Shown here: positions 55,696 through 64,000 of the stretch, one piece after another
How the letters are laid out: every line of letters begins with the position of its first letter
How positions within the stretch are numbered: the first letter of the stretch is position 1
NCBI RefSeq assembly: GCF_036194065.1
Contig: NZ_CP108095.1
Coordinates: forward strand, 7,192,001-7,256,000
Source: Streptomyces sp. NBC_00239
Lineage (GTDB): Bacteria; Actinomycetota; Actinomycetes; Streptomycetales; Streptomycetaceae
Length of the DNA stretch: 64,000 nucleotides
Reading direction: 5' to 3'
Notes under the pieces: model-generated
Databases searched by the model: none
Told to the model about the DNA's origin: nothing
The model's input: the letters and a program-made list of their open reading frames with translations, nothing else
Program-made: the position numbers and the translations under genes

Positions 55696-58086
55696 GTGAG
55701 AGGTGCCGCCGTGCCCGAATCCCCGCTCTCCCTCGAACTCCTCGTGCACGGCGTGGCCGGGTCCGGCCCCGACGACCTGCTCGGCGACCCCCGCACCGTA
55801 CGCGTCACCGGCGACGCCACCGCCGCCGTCTTCCGCCGCGCCGACGACGCCGACGCCGAGGCCCACCCGGAGCGCTACGCGGGCCGGCCGGTGCCCGAGG
55901 CGTACTGCTGGTCGCGGCTCACCTCCGGCAACGGCGCCCGCGCGCTGTGGCTGCTGCTCCTGCCCTTCATGGTGGCCAACCTCGCCCACTGGAACCGGCC
56001 CGCCGCGGCCGGCGCCCCGCGCACCGTCCGCACGTACGGGGTTTTGGTGCGCCTGCTCGCGCTCAGCCTCACCGTGCTCCTCGTCGCCGCCGCCTGCGAG
56101 GTGGCCCTCGACCTGGTCGCCTGGCAGTGCGCCGGCTCCGCGCACTGCGCCGCCTCCCGTTCCTGGCTCGCCGCCTTCGCCCCGGGCAACCCGCCCGGCA
56201 GCGGCGGCTGGTGGGCCCAGCCCGGGCGCCGGCTGGCCGTCGCCGCCCTGGTGCCCGCCGCGCTGACCGGACTGCTCTGGTACCTCTCCCACCACACGTG
56301 GGGCGCCTACGAGTCCCAGCCCCCGCCGCCCGCGGCAGCGCCGCCGGGGGAGACCCGGCCCGTGGGAGCGCACCCCGCGACAGCGCCGGCCGGGGGTGTG
56401 GGCGCGGACACCGACCCGCTGGGCCGGCCCGGCTTCTGGTTCGGGCGGCGCCTGGTCGCCCGGCTGCGCGCCGCCCACACCGCCGCCGGCCTGCTCACCG
56501 TCGGCGCCGCGGTGGCGACCGCCGCCGCCCGCCACGACCGCGCACCCGGCGGCCCGGCCGCGCTCGCGGCCGCCGGCTGGACCGTCGAGGCGCTGCTGGC
56601 GGCCGGGTTCGCCGCCGTCGTCTGGGTGGTGTGCCGCCGCGGGCGCGCCGAGCACCGCACCGACGAAACGGCGGACCGGGTCGTCGTCCTGCTGCCCGCG
56701 GGGGCGCTCGCCCTGCTGCTCCTCTGCCTCGGGTACGCGGCCTGGTCCCGGCCCGGCTGGACGGCCGCCGGCCGGCTGCCCGGCGATCCGGCCTTCGGCG
56801 CCCTCGTGCTCGTCCAGGGGCTGCTGGTCCTCGCGCTCGCGGGGACCGCCGCCCGGCTGCACCGCCGGGCCCCCGACCCGGACGCGGCACTGCGCGGGCT
56901 CGGCGGACCGGCCGTCGCCATGCTGGCCTGCGCGCTGGGCGGGGTGATGTCCGGAGGGGTCGCGCAGCGGGTCGCCGACTGGCTCGACGGGGGAGCCACG
57001 CCCGGCATGGCGGGCGCCCCGCTGCCCGGCCCGCCCGTCCTGCTGTCCTGGCAGGCCTCGGTGCTGCCGCCGTTGCTCGTCGTCCTGCTGCTCCTGGCCC
57101 TCTGGTTCGCCGTCCGCGGCGCCCGCCACCGGCGCCGCCTGGCCGCCGGCGTCGCCGCCGAGTACCCGGGGCAGGGCGAGGACCCGGCGCGCAGCCGGGC
57201 GGTGGCCGGCGCCCGGGCCGCGGCCGCGCTCACCGACTCGACTCCCTGGTTCGTGGCGGCCGTTGCCGGGCTGACCCTGCTGCTCGGGGCCGCCGCCGTC
57301 GCCGGTGCCTGGGCCACCGGCCGGGTGCCCGGCGAGGCCGCGCGCGGCGCGCACCCCCTCCTGGAGCGCGCCGCGCAGGGCGCGCAGGGGCTCGGCTCCT
57401 GGCTGACCGGTTTCGGCTTCCTGCTCTTCGTGACCTGGGGCCGCCGCGCCTACCGCGACGCCTCCGCCCGCCGCACCATCGGCATCCTGTGGGACGTGGG
57501 CACCTTCTGGCCGCGGGCCGCCCACCCCTTCGCCCCGCCCTGCTACGCCGAGCGCGCGGTCCCCGACCTGACGTGGCGGATGACCACGTGGACGGCGCGC
57601 ACCGGCGGCCGGCTGGTGATCTCCGGGCATTCGCAGGGCAGCGTGCTCGCGGCCGCCGCCGTCCGCCAGCTGCCGCCCGAAGTCCGGTCCCGCGTCGCGC
57701 TGTTGACGTACGGATCGCCGCTGCGCCGGCTGTACGGGCGCTGGTTCCCCGCGTACTTCGGGCCCGGGCCGCTCGCCGCGCTGCACCGGGACGTGGACTG
57801 CTGGCGGAACCTGTGGCGGTCCACGGACCCCATCGGCGGGCCGGTCCTCGGACCCGCCGACGGCGTGGACCGCGGCCCGCTCGCCGACCCCCTCGCGTAC
57901 GGGCGCACCTGCGAACACCCGCTGCCCGCACCGATCCTGGGGCACAACCTGTACCAGGAGGACCCGGTGTTCGCCGCGGAGCGCGACGCGCTGCTGGCCC
58001 GGCTGGCGGCGGACCCGGCCGCGCTGCCCGGACCCCGGGCCGCCGTCAGGAGGGCTGCGGCAGATCCTCCGGGAACAGCAGGGTGA
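55696..58086 (+). CDS. Large membrane protein with a lipase-like serine motif
   Basis: 796-residue integral membrane protein. An N-terminal strand [20 protein letters not shown] resembles the first strand of alpha/beta hydrolases; then come about ten hydrophobic segments between residues 75 and 600, with charged loops. The C-terminal soluble region contains [17 protein letters not shown], a lipase-type nucleophile elbow GHSQG (S646). A likely acid is Asp in STDPIGGPV, and a His lies in [10 protein letters not shown]. It may act on a membrane lipid, with the N- and C-terminal parts forming one hydrolase. GTG at 55696 (AGGA upstream); a GTG five codons on is also possible. Its end overlaps the convergent AAA+ gene by 41 bp. 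Family unnamed here. Confidence 0.75.
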   Translation: MRGAAVPESPLSLELLVHGVAGSGPDDLLGDPRTVRVTGDATAAVFRRADDADAEAHPERYAGRPVPEAYCWSRLTSGNGARALWLLLLPFMVANLAHWNRPAAAGAPRTVRTYGVLVRLLALSLTVLLVAAACEVALDLVAWQCAGSAHCAASRSWLAAFAPGNPPGSGGWWAQPGRRLAVAALVPAALTGLLWYLSHHTWGAYESQPPPPAAAPPGETRPVGAHPATAPAGGVGADTDPLGRPGFWFGRRLVARLRAAHTAAGLLTVGAAVATAAARHDRAPGGPAALAAAGWTVEALLAAGFAAVVWVVCRRGRAEHRTDETADRVVVLLPAGALALLLLCLGYAAWSRPGWTAAGRLPGDPAFGALVLVQGLLVLALAGTAARLHRRAPDPDAALRGLGGPAVAMLACALGGVMSGGVAQRVADWLDGGATPGMAGAPLPGPPVLLSWQASVLPPLLVVLLLLALWFAVRGARHRRRLAAGVAAEYPGQGEDPARSRAVAGARAAAALTDSTPWFVAAVAGLTLLLGAAAVAGAWATGRVPGEAARGAHPLLERAAQGAQGLGSWLTGFGFLLFVTWGRRAYRDASARRTIGILWDVGTFWPRAAHPFAPPCYAERAVPDLTWRMTTWTARTGGRLVISGHSQGSVLAAAAVRQLPPEVRSRVALLTYGSPLRRLYGRWFPAYFGPGPLAALHRDVDCWRNLWRSTDPIGGPVLGPADGVDRGPLADPLAYGRTCEHPLPAPILGHNLYQEDPVFAAERDALLARLAADPAALPGPRAAVRRAAADPPGTAG

Positions 58087-60499
58087 GCTGGTCGGTGTCC
58101 GGCTCCGGCAGCTGTGCCACCCGCCCCGCGTGCCGTTCGACCATCGACTCGAAGGTCTGCCGGGCCGTGCGGCCGTTGCCGAAGGCCGGACCCCTGGGCA
58201 GCTCGGCGAAGTAGCCGAGCAGCGCGTCGGAGGTGCCCAGGCCGAGCCGGTACTCGTGCTCGTCGGCCTGCTGCTCCACGATCCGCAGCAGCTCGTCGGG
58301 GCCGTAGTCGCCGAAGGTGATGGTCCGTGAGAAACGTGACGCCACGCCCGGGTTGACGGTCAGGAAGCGTTCCATCTCGGCCGTGTACCCGGCGACGATC
58401 ACCACCACCGCGTCCCGGTGGTCCTCCATCAGTTTGACCAGGGTGTCGATGGCCTCCCGGCCGAAGTCCCGGCCCGAGTCCTCGGGTGCCAGCGCGTACG
58501 CCTCGTCGATGAACAGCACGCCGCCCCGGGCCCGTTCGAAGGCCTCCTGGGTGCGGATCGCGGTCGACCCGATGTGCTCGCCGACCAGGTCCACCCGGGA
58601 CACCTCGACCAGGTGGCCCCTCTCCAGCACCCCGAGGGAGGCGAGGATCTCCCCGTACAGCCGGGCCACGGTGGTCTTGCCGGTGCCGGGGGAGCCCGTG
58701 AAGACGAGGTGCCGGCGCACCGAGGCGGCCTTCAGCCCGGCCTGCTGCCGGCGCCGCCCCACCTCGATCATGTCGGTGAGCGCGCGGACCTCGCGCTTGA
58801 CGCTGTCCAGCCCCACCAACGCGTCGAGGGCGCCCAGCACTTCGACCGAACCGCGCGCCGCGGGCACCCGCGCCGGTACGGACCCGGCCGCGGAGGCCGA
58901 CGCCGTCCCGGTGTGGGGCGCCACCGCGGCGCCCGCCACCGTGCCCGGCGCGTGGGCGACCGGGCCGGGGGCGGCCGGCAGCCCCGTGGTCTGGAGCAGC
59001 GGTGTGCGGGTCACGCCCTCGGCGCGGCGCGGACCGCTGTCGTCGCTCGTGCAGTCGTGCGCGACGGGCCCCTCCTCCGGGAACTCGTAGCCCCCGCGCG
59101 CGCAGCGCTCGGTGCGGCAGCCGGTCAGCGTCGTACGGCAGCCGTCCAGGACGTGGAAGCCGAACCCGTCGCTGCCGGTGACCCGGCAGTCCCGGAAGGT
59201 GCCGCGGCCCTCGGCGGACACGTAGAACCCCGCCTCCGCGGAGGAGCTGACGGTGCAGCGCTCCACCTGCGGGTCGGCGCCCTTGGTGACGATCACCCCG
59301 GTCTGCACGCCGTCCACGGTGCATCCGGCCAGGGTGCCGCCGCTGCCGTGGTCGCGGAACCAGGCACCGGTGCCGGCCTCCCGGATCCGGCAGTCGTCGA
59401 GTTCGGCCACCGCCCCGTCGCTCACCGACACGGCCGTGTTGCGGATCTGGCTGAGATCGCTGTCCACGACCTCCGCGCGCGAGCCGCGGTCCAGGACGAA
59501 CACCGCGTCCGGCACGTCGTGCACCCGGCAGGAGACCAGGGACACCGAGGCGCCGTCGCTGATCCACACCGCCGGGTAGTCGCCGGTGCTGTCGTGGATC
59601 TCGCAGGACTCGGCGGTGGCCCGGGTCCCCGGGTCCCACACCGACAGGCCGTTGCGCCCGAACCGGCGCACGGTGGTGCGGTGCAGCGTCAGCACCGAAC
59701 GCGCCCGCAGGTCCAGCGCGTTCTCCGGGATGTCGTGGATGTCGCAGCCGGACAGTGCCAGGACCGCGTCCGTGTCGAGGGTGACCCCGTCCGCGGACGT
59801 GCGGTGCACCGTGCAGTCGGTGAGCCGGGCCGCCCCGCGGGCCGCGATCTGCACCCCGGTGCCCTTGATCTCGTAGATCTCGCAGCCGAGCGCCTCCAGG
59901 CCGGAGCCCTCGCCGGTCACCATCAGCCCGGCGCCCGCCGTGTGGTGGACCCGGCAGCGCTCCAGCCTCGGGTGCCCGCCGCCGCGCACGGCGATCCCGG
60001 ACTGGCCGGCGGCGACCACCTCGCAGTCCTCGAACACCCCGCCGGCGCCGTCGGTCACGGAGATGCCGACACCGGCCGGATTGTCGACGGTGCAGCGGCG
60101 GACCACCGGCCGCCCGCCGCCGCGCACCTCGATGCCCGCCGAGGAACGCGTCACCACGCGCAGGTCGGTGAGTTCGGGCGCGCCGTCCTCGATCAGCACG
60201 GCGGGCGCGGCCGCGTCCTGGCCCTCCAGGTGCAGGTCCTGCACCACGGCGGAGGCGTGCACGGTGAGCGCCACCCCGTCCGCGGGCGCGATCCGCACCG
60301 ACCCGACCGACCCCTCGGGGCCGCGCAGGGTGACGGCGTGGCGGAGCACCAGGTTCTCCCGGTAGGTGCCGGGGGCGATGGACAGGACATCGCCGTCGCC
60401 CGCCGCCGCGAGGGCGGCGGTCAGGGTGGGGTATTCACCGGTACGGCGCCGCCATCGCGAGGCGCTGCCGTGCGTGACCTGGACCGTTCCCTGTGCCAT
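58046..60499 (-). CDS. Right-handed beta-helix protein fused to a CbbX/EccA-type AAA+ ATPase
   Basis: 817-residue two-part protein. Residues about 20-470: a right-handed parallel beta-helix of more than 15 coils, opening with a surface-repeat start ([31 protein letters not shown]) and recurring GxxVxDCxV words such as [19 protein letters not shown] and [16 protein letters not shown]. Residues about 475-550: Pro/Ala-rich linker. Residues about 555-810: AAA+ module of the CbxX/CfxQ class with Walker A GSPGTGKT near 600, Walker [12 protein letters not shown] near 661, arginine-finger region [17 protein letters not shown]. This ATPase class remodels protein complexes (Rubisco activation, type VII secretion). 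The helix part may bind polysaccharide or protein. No secretion partner is adjacent. ATG at 60499. Confidence 0.92.
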   Translation of the reverse strand: MAQGTVQVTHGSASRWRRRTGEYPTLTAALAAAGDGDVLSIAPGTYRENLVLRHAVTLRGPEGSVGSVRIAPADGVALTVHASAVVQDLHLEGQDAAAPAVLIEDGAPELTDLRVVTRSSAGIEVRGGGRPVVRRCTVDNPAGVGISVTDGAGGVFEDCEVVAAGQSGIAVRGGGHPRLERCRVHHTAGAGLMVTGEGSGLEALGCEIYEIKGTGVQIAARGAARLTDCTVHRTSADGVTLDTDAVLALSGCDIHDIPENALDLRARSVLTLHRTTVRRFGRNGLSVWDPGTRATAESCEIHDSTGDYPAVWISDGASVSLVSCRVHDVPDAVFVLDRGSRAEVVDSDLSQIRNTAVSVSDGAVAELDDCRIREAGTGAWFRDHGSGGTLAGCTVDGVQTGVIVTKGADPQVERCTVSSSAEAGFYVSAEGRGTFRDCRVTGSDGFGFHVLDGCRTTLTGCRTERCARGGYEFPEEGPVAHDCTSDDSGPRRAEGVTRTPLLQTTGLPAAPGPVAHAPGTVAGAAVAPHTGTASASAAGSVPARVPAARGSVEVLGALDALVGLDSVKREVRALTDMIEVGRRRQQAGLKAASVRRHLVFTGSPGTGKTTVARLYGEILASLGVLERGHLVEVSRVDLVGEHIGSTAIRTQEAFERARGGVLFIDEAYALAPEDSGRDFGREAIDTLVKLMEDHRDAVVVIVAGYTAEMERFLTVNPGVASRFSRTITFGDYGPDELLRIVEQQADEHEYRLGLGTSDALLGYFAELPRGPAFGNGRTARQTFESMVERHAGRVAQLPEPDTDQLTLLFPEDLPQPS

Positions 60500-60577
60500 G
60501 GTGCTGAGGTGCCCCCGCCTGTGCCGACCGAACTGGTCGCTCCACCGTAGCGCGCGCGGAGCGGGGGAGTTGACCGC

Positions 60578-61189
60578 TCAGCTGCCCGCGTCCGCACGGC
60601 CCCAGTCGGGCCCGGCCGCGGCCCAGGCCCGGTCCAGTCGCGCGTACCGCCGGTGCATGAGCCTTCGTACGACCAGTCGCCGGACCGTGTCCACCAGCGT
60701 CGCCAGCGCCACGGCAGCGGCCAGCCCGGCCAGTGCGGCGTACGAGGCGGCCGTGGCCGAGTCCAGCGGGCGGGGCACCAGGCGGCCGTGGGCGTCGGTC
60801 CAGATCCGCAGCCGGTCCCCGGGCCGGGGAGTCTCCTGCACGGCGGCCACCGCACCGGTGTGCGCGCTGCCGTCCGGTGCGGTCCACTCCGCGAACACCT
60901 GCGGATACGGCCCGGACTCCTGCCGGGCGGCGGGCTCGGCACCCGGGGCCGCGGGCGGTTCCTTCGCGGGACGGACCACGACCGCGGCCACCATCCGGCG
61001 CTCCTCGTGCTGCCGGCGGGAGGCCTGCTGGAGGGTGTCGCCGACCCGGGACCCGGTCACCCAGCCGACGGCCGGCGCAGCCACGAACAGGCAGACCACG
61101 GCGGCCAACGCCACCCACGCCTCCACCAAATCCGTCCTCCGGCGCAGCGGATTGCGCCGCCAACGCCACACACCCACAGCCGTCCGCAC
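60578..61189 (-). CDS. Membrane protein, Rv1733c-like family
   Basis: 203-residue protein with two transmembrane helices (about 22-45 and 146-165) enclosing an extracytoplasmic loop of about 100 residues that contains a beta-rich segment (VFAEWTAPDGSAHTGAVAAV, GDRLRIWTDAHGRLVPRP). This layout matches the Rv1733c-like proteins common in actinobacteria. The Arg-rich N-terminus (WRWRRNPLRRRTDL) sets topology. No enzymatic motif; function unknown. The GTG at 61189 has only a weak ribosome site. It is on the same strand as, and downstream of, the MOSC gene. Confidence 0.8.
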   Translation of the reverse strand: MRTAVGVWRWRRNPLRRRTDLVEAWVALAAVVCLFVAAPAVGWVTGSRVGDTLQQASRRQHEERRMVAAVVVRPAKEPPAAPGAEPAARQESGPYPQVFAEWTAPDGSAHTGAVAAVQETPRPGDRLRIWTDAHGRLVPRPLDSATAASYAALAGLAAAVALATLVDTVRRLVVRRLMHRRYARLDRAWAAAGPDWGRADAGS

Positions 61190-61354
61190 GAGTCCGGCAC
61201 CCCCTTTGCCTCCGCCCCAGCCTCCCCCATGCCCGGCACCCGCGCACCACGACCCGCGGAGACGTGCATCACCGACACAACGTCCCCACAGGGCGCGCGG
61301 GTTCCCCCTGCCGCGGCGTCGGGCCGGCTGTCGGGCGAGCCGGCGGCGGAGCCG

Positions 61355-62251
61355 TCAGCCCGACTGCTCCTGCAACCCTTCGTGCAACTGCTCCTGCTGC
61401 GGTGCTTCTTGCCGCCCGTCCGGCACCGACTCCAGGATCCGCACCTCGTCGCCGACGCGCACCGTGCCGAGGGTCACCGGCACCAGGAGTTGGCCGAAGA
61501 CCAGCTGCTTGCCGAAGCGCCGGTGCACCCCCAGCGTGCGCAGCGGCTCCTTGCCGCGTTCCGCGGTCCGCTGGTCGGTGGTCGTGATGATGCAGCGCCC
61601 GCACGCCCTCGCGACCCGGAACTCCACCTCGCCGACCGCGATCCGCCGCCAGCGGTCCTCGCCCCACGGCTGGGCCCCGGCCACCACCACGTTCGGCCGG
61701 AACCGGTCCATCGGGAGCGGCCCCTCAGCGGCGTGCGGGCCCTGCGCGATCAGCGCGTTGAGCGCATCGAGCGAGGCGGTCGTCGCGACCATCAGGGGAT
61801 AGCCGTCGGCCAGGCTGACGGTCTCGCCCGGCAGCGCGTACGCGGGGTCGACGGGCCGCCGGTGCTCCGGCGCGTCGAGGTGGACCAGCCGCGCCCCGGT
61901 GCCGAGGTAGGCGCTGAGCCAGCGGTGCGCGGAGTCGTCCGCGAGCACCGCCTCGACCTGCTTGCCGAAGAGCGTCACCGTGATCGTTTCGCCCGCACCG
62001 GGCACGGCCACGGTCAGCGGCGCGAGTCCCGGTGCGGACAGTGCCACTCCGCCGCCCCCCAGCGGCAGAGCAGAAGCCAACGCCAGCCGCGGCTGTTCGC
62101 GTTGGGTGAGGACCGCGCCGTCGGGCGCGACGAGCGCCCACCGGCGGTCCCCGGACAGACCCCAGGGCTCCACGGCCGCCTCTTCGGGGGCGGTGCCCCC
62201 GAGCGACTTGACGGGATGGACGTGGAGCGCCTGGACATACATGTTCGCCAT
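61355..62251 (-). CDS. MOSC-domain protein (MOSC_N + MOSC)
   Basis: 298-residue protein with the N-terminal MOSC beta-barrel domain (VQALHVHPVKSLGGTAPEEAAVEPWGLSGDRRWALV) and the C-terminal MOSC domain containing DRFRPNVVV and FRVARACGRCIITTTDQRT, whose Cys is the expected sulfur or molybdenum-cofactor ligand. Relatives (YiiM/YcbX, mARC) bind molybdenum cofactor and reduce N-hydroxylated compounds. No partner electron carrier is visible nearby. The ATG at 62251 was chosen; the ribosome site is weak. The C-terminal tail is Gln/Glu-rich. Confidence 0.9.
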   Translation of the reverse strand: MANMYVQALHVHPVKSLGGTAPEEAAVEPWGLSGDRRWALVAPDGAVLTQREQPRLALASALPLGGGGVALSAPGLAPLTVAVPGAGETITVTLFGKQVEAVLADDSAHRWLSAYLGTGARLVHLDAPEHRRPVDPAYALPGETVSLADGYPLMVATTASLDALNALIAQGPHAAEGPLPMDRFRPNVVVAGAQPWGEDRWRRIAVGEVEFRVARACGRCIITTTDQRTAERGKEPLRTLGVHRRFGKQLVFGQLLVPVTLGTVRVGDEVRILESVPDGRQEAPQQEQLHEGLQEQSG

Positions 62252-62319
62252 GGGGGCATCGTGCCAGGCCGGACCTCTCGGCCCGGCACCCCCACCTGTG
62301 ACCTGCGACCCGCGGACGG

Positions 62320-62805
62320 TCAGTAGCCGCGCCCCTGGTACTGGCGGCTGTAGGGGTCCTCGTACGGAGACTGCGCGGGGACCGGCGCCTGCATCGGACG
62401 CGGGGCGGCCGGGCGCATCGCCTCGTACCCGGTGGTCGCCACCGGCCGCGGCTGCTGCTGGGCGTACCCGCGGGCCGCCACGGGCTGCGGCGGGATGTAC
62501 GGGGCCGGCGCGTGCTGCAGCGGGACCGGCTGGGCGGCCTGCTGCTGGTACGGGTACCCGTACGCCGGGGTGTGCTGCTGTTGGTGCTGGTACGCCGGGA
62601 CCGGAGCGGCCGGGAGGGCCGGCAGGGCGGCGGGAAGAGCGGGCAGGTAGCTGTTGCTCACCGCGGGCTCGTAGGCGGCGGGAACCCGGATCGGGGCGAT
62701 CTGCGGGGTGCCACGCTCGGCGACGAGGGAGTCGTAGATGGGAGTGTCCGTGAAGGACGGCGCGGAGTAGTAACCGCCGCCGTAAGAGGCGCGGGGGGAG
62801 GTCAT
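62320..62805 (-). CDS. Gln/Pro/Tyr-rich low-complexity protein, DUF6643-like
   Basis: 161-residue protein with no globular domain: SYGGGYYSAPSFTDTPIYDS at the N-terminus, then Pro/Gln/Tyr/Ala-rich sequence with QHQQQH, QQQAAQPVP and a C-terminal YEDPYSRQYQGRGY. This composition and the SFTDTPIYDSLVAERGTPQIAPIRVP block match the DUF6643 proteins of Streptomyces, whose role is unknown. The Tyr/Gln richness suggests self-association or a cell-division/cell-surface scaffold, but that is inference. ATG at 62805. The 200-bp gap upstream has no gene. Confidence 0.7.
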   Translation of the reverse strand: MTSPRASYGGGYYSAPSFTDTPIYDSLVAERGTPQIAPIRVPAAYEPAVSNSYLPALPAALPALPAAPVPAYQHQQQHTPAYGYPYQQQAAQPVPLQHAPAPYIPPQPVAARGYAQQQPRPVATTGYEAMRPAAPRPMQAPVPAQSPYEDPYSRQYQGRGY

Positions 62806-63011
62806 GTGACATAAGTTAAGCCCACGGGTCCACCGGGTCTATAGCGAGGTTCCGTCAACCCCGCGCTGACCTGCTTCTTCCCAGGTCAGGGCCACGGCTT
62901 TCACTCGGCGCACACGCGAACGGTTCGTCACTTGTGCCCGTTTATGCGGCTACTCGTACCGGCGGTAAGGCGCATGATCCTGACCCTTTGTCAAATCAGT
63001 ATCGCCGTGGG

Positions 63012-64000
63012 TCACACTCCGTCCGGTTCGCCGGATTGGCTCGAAGTGCCCGGTGTGGCACGGGTCCGGGCGTACGTGCGGCCCTTCCACGCGGCGCCCC
63101 GCCCGCGGTGGTGCTGCATCGCCGAGTCCACCGTCATCAGCAGGTACAGGAACGCGGTCAGCGGCAGCAGCGGCGCCAGCCACACCGGCTGCCGGTAGTA
63201 GCGCAGCATCGGCACGTACGTCCCCGCCATCACCAGCCAGGCGAGGCCGCCCGCCCAGGCGGCCGCCGGACGCCCGCCGGCCGCCCCGACGACGAGCGCG
63301 AGCGGCGGCACCAGGTACACCAGGGTCAGCCCGGCCACCGTGCCCGCCAGCAGCGGGAGGCTGTGCCGCAGTTGCGTGTACGCGCTGCGCGAGACCATCC
63401 GCCACAGCTCCCCGAGCCCCGGGTACGGGCGCACACTGTCGACCCGGTCGGCCAGCCCCAGCCAGATCCGGCCGCCGGAGCGCTGCACCGCGCCGGCGAG
63501 CGAGACGTCGTCGATCACCGCCTGCCGGATCGAGTCGGGCACCCCGGCGCGGACGGCCGCCCGGGTGCGCAGCAGTACGCAGCCGCCGGCGGCCGCGGCG
63601 GTGCGGGCGCCGGGCCGGTTGATCCAGCGGAACGGGTACAACTGGGCGAAGAAGTAGACGAATGCGGGCACCAGGAGGCGCTCCCAACCGGTGGTCACCC
63701 GCAACCGGGCCATCTGTGACACCAGGTCGAGATCGGCCGAGCAGGCCGCGGCGACCAGCTCGCGCAGACTGTCCGGTTCGTGCGCGATGTCCGCGTCGGT
63801 GAGGAGCAGGAACTCCGGCTCCGCCGGGCCCGCGGTGCGGGCCAGCGCGATGCCGTGCCGCAGCGCCCACAGCTTGCCGGTCCAGCCGGGTGCCGGATCC
63901 CCCGGCGAGGTCACCGTCAGCGGCAGCCCGCCGAGGCGCCCTGCGAGGTCCTGCGCGGTGTCCGCGGTGCCGTCGGTGCTGCCGTCGTCGACGAGGACGA
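63012..64000 (-). CDS. HpnB-type (hopene-associated) family 2 glycosyltransferase, N-terminus beyond the window
   Basis: Edge-truncated gene; the coding frame remains open to the right end. The partial 329-residue product starts within VLVDDGSTDGTADTAQ (GT2 nucleotide-sugar motif, Asp-Asp), then the HpnB-type PGWTGKLWALRHGI, FLLLTDADIAHEPDSL (DxD region) and DSIRQAVIDDVSLAGAVQ, followed by hydrophobic segments that anchor it (LPLLAGTVAGLTLVYLVPPL, AGTYVPMLRYY, WLAPLLPLTAFLYLLM). This group is linked to hopanoid modification. The acceptor is inferred from family only; hopanoid genes are probably beyond the window edge. Confidence 0.88.
   Translation of the reverse strand, partial: VLVDDGSTDGTADTAQDLAGRLGGLPLTVTSPGDPAPGWTGKLWALRHGIALARTAGPAEPEFLLLTDADIAHEPDSLRELVAAACSADLDLVSQMARLRVTTGWERLLVPAFVYFFAQLYPFRWINRPGARTAAAAGGCVLLRTRAAVRAGVPDSIRQAVIDDVSLAGAVQRSGGRIWLGLADRVDSVRPYPGLGELWRMVSRSAYTQLRHSLPLLAGTVAGLTLVYLVPPLALVVGAAGGRPAAAWAGGLAWLVMAGTYVPMLRYYRQPVWLAPLLPLTAFLYLLMTVDSAMQHHRGRGAAWKGRTYARTRATPGTSSQSGEPDGV

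Noticed and set aside
1..64000. tRNA, rRNA, integrase or insertion sequence genes
   Set aside because: None found by eye in either strand. The only repeat families are short and non-coding. A tRNAscan or IS search would settle it.

Overview
The window looks like a piece of a Streptomyces (or close relative) chromosome. It has very high G+C, strong G/C bias at third codon positions, many GTG and TTG starts, and a gene set typical of that genus (mycothiol-dependent isomerase fold, deazaflavin reductase fold, WS/DGAT acyltransferase, ROK, PadR and TetR regulators, DUF6421, DUF6986, DUF5134, DUF6332 and DUF6643 families). By eye I found no rRNA, tRNA, CRISPR array, phage, transposase or in-frame TTA codon. 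It reads as core or near-core chromosome made of short independent transcription units rather than an island.

Layout. 0-3.5 kb: edge of an FAD oxidoreductase, then a cobalamin riboswitch driving a translationally coupled vitamin B12 ABC importer (lipoprotein, permease, ATPase). 3.6-6.7 kb: HAD phosphatase and Lrp/AsnC regulator, divergent from a FUSC-type membrane exporter. 6.8-12.6 kb: nitric oxide synthase oxygenase with an unusual C-terminal tail, a beta-propeller lactonase behind a DasR-like operator, a degenerate CbiX-like protein, uracil-DNA glycosylase and a BNR/sialidase-like propeller. 12.8-20.5 kb: WS/DGAT, an Old Yellow Enzyme/ArsR divergon, an FprA reductase, a DUF305/LVIVD divergent pair and a TetR regulator. 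20.7-27.8 kb: PAP2 phosphatase, DUF5134/M56 peptidase pair, GNAT, GDPD, and a PadR regulator divergent from a luciferase-like monooxygenase/esterase operon.

27.8-43.7 kb: an operon of DUF6421, SDR and threonine aldolase, followed by a transglutaminase-like gene whose start codon sits in a perfect inverted repeat. Then come a secreted alginate lyase with operators in its promoter, PlsC, a thioredoxin-like protein, flavin reductase, EtfBA and DUF6986, a LacI regulator whose own operator resembles the one at the alginate lyase, a P-loop/Nudix fusion, an MBL hydrolase and an M20 peptidase. 43.9-64 kb: geranylgeranyl-reductase-like flavoprotein, a deazaflavin reductase/TetR divergon with two matching operators, spherulation-4-like secreted protein, DUF6332, MDMPI family, ROK regulator, anti-sigma-type ATPase, PH-like protein, Cds1-type cysteine desulfhydrase, an iron-box-controlled DUF2470 protein, SRPBCC, a membrane lipase-like protein overlapping tail-to-tail with a beta-helix/AAA+ fusion, Rv1733c-like, MOSC, DUF6643 and an edge-truncated HpnB-type glycosyltransferase.

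The most notable non-genic signal is a family of intergenic repeats. A composite element of about 112 bp with inverted ends occurs three times (9.4, 15.9 and 49.9 kb) and has solitary half-copies elsewhere, in the manner of REP/REPIN or MITE sequences. Several gene 3' ends also carry private tandem or inverted duplications. The strongest candidates for undescribed biology are the DUF6421 operon (a metallopeptidase-like HDxxH plus EELRxD signature), the beta-helix/AAA+ protein, the NOS tail with a Cys-Pro motif, and the repeat family.
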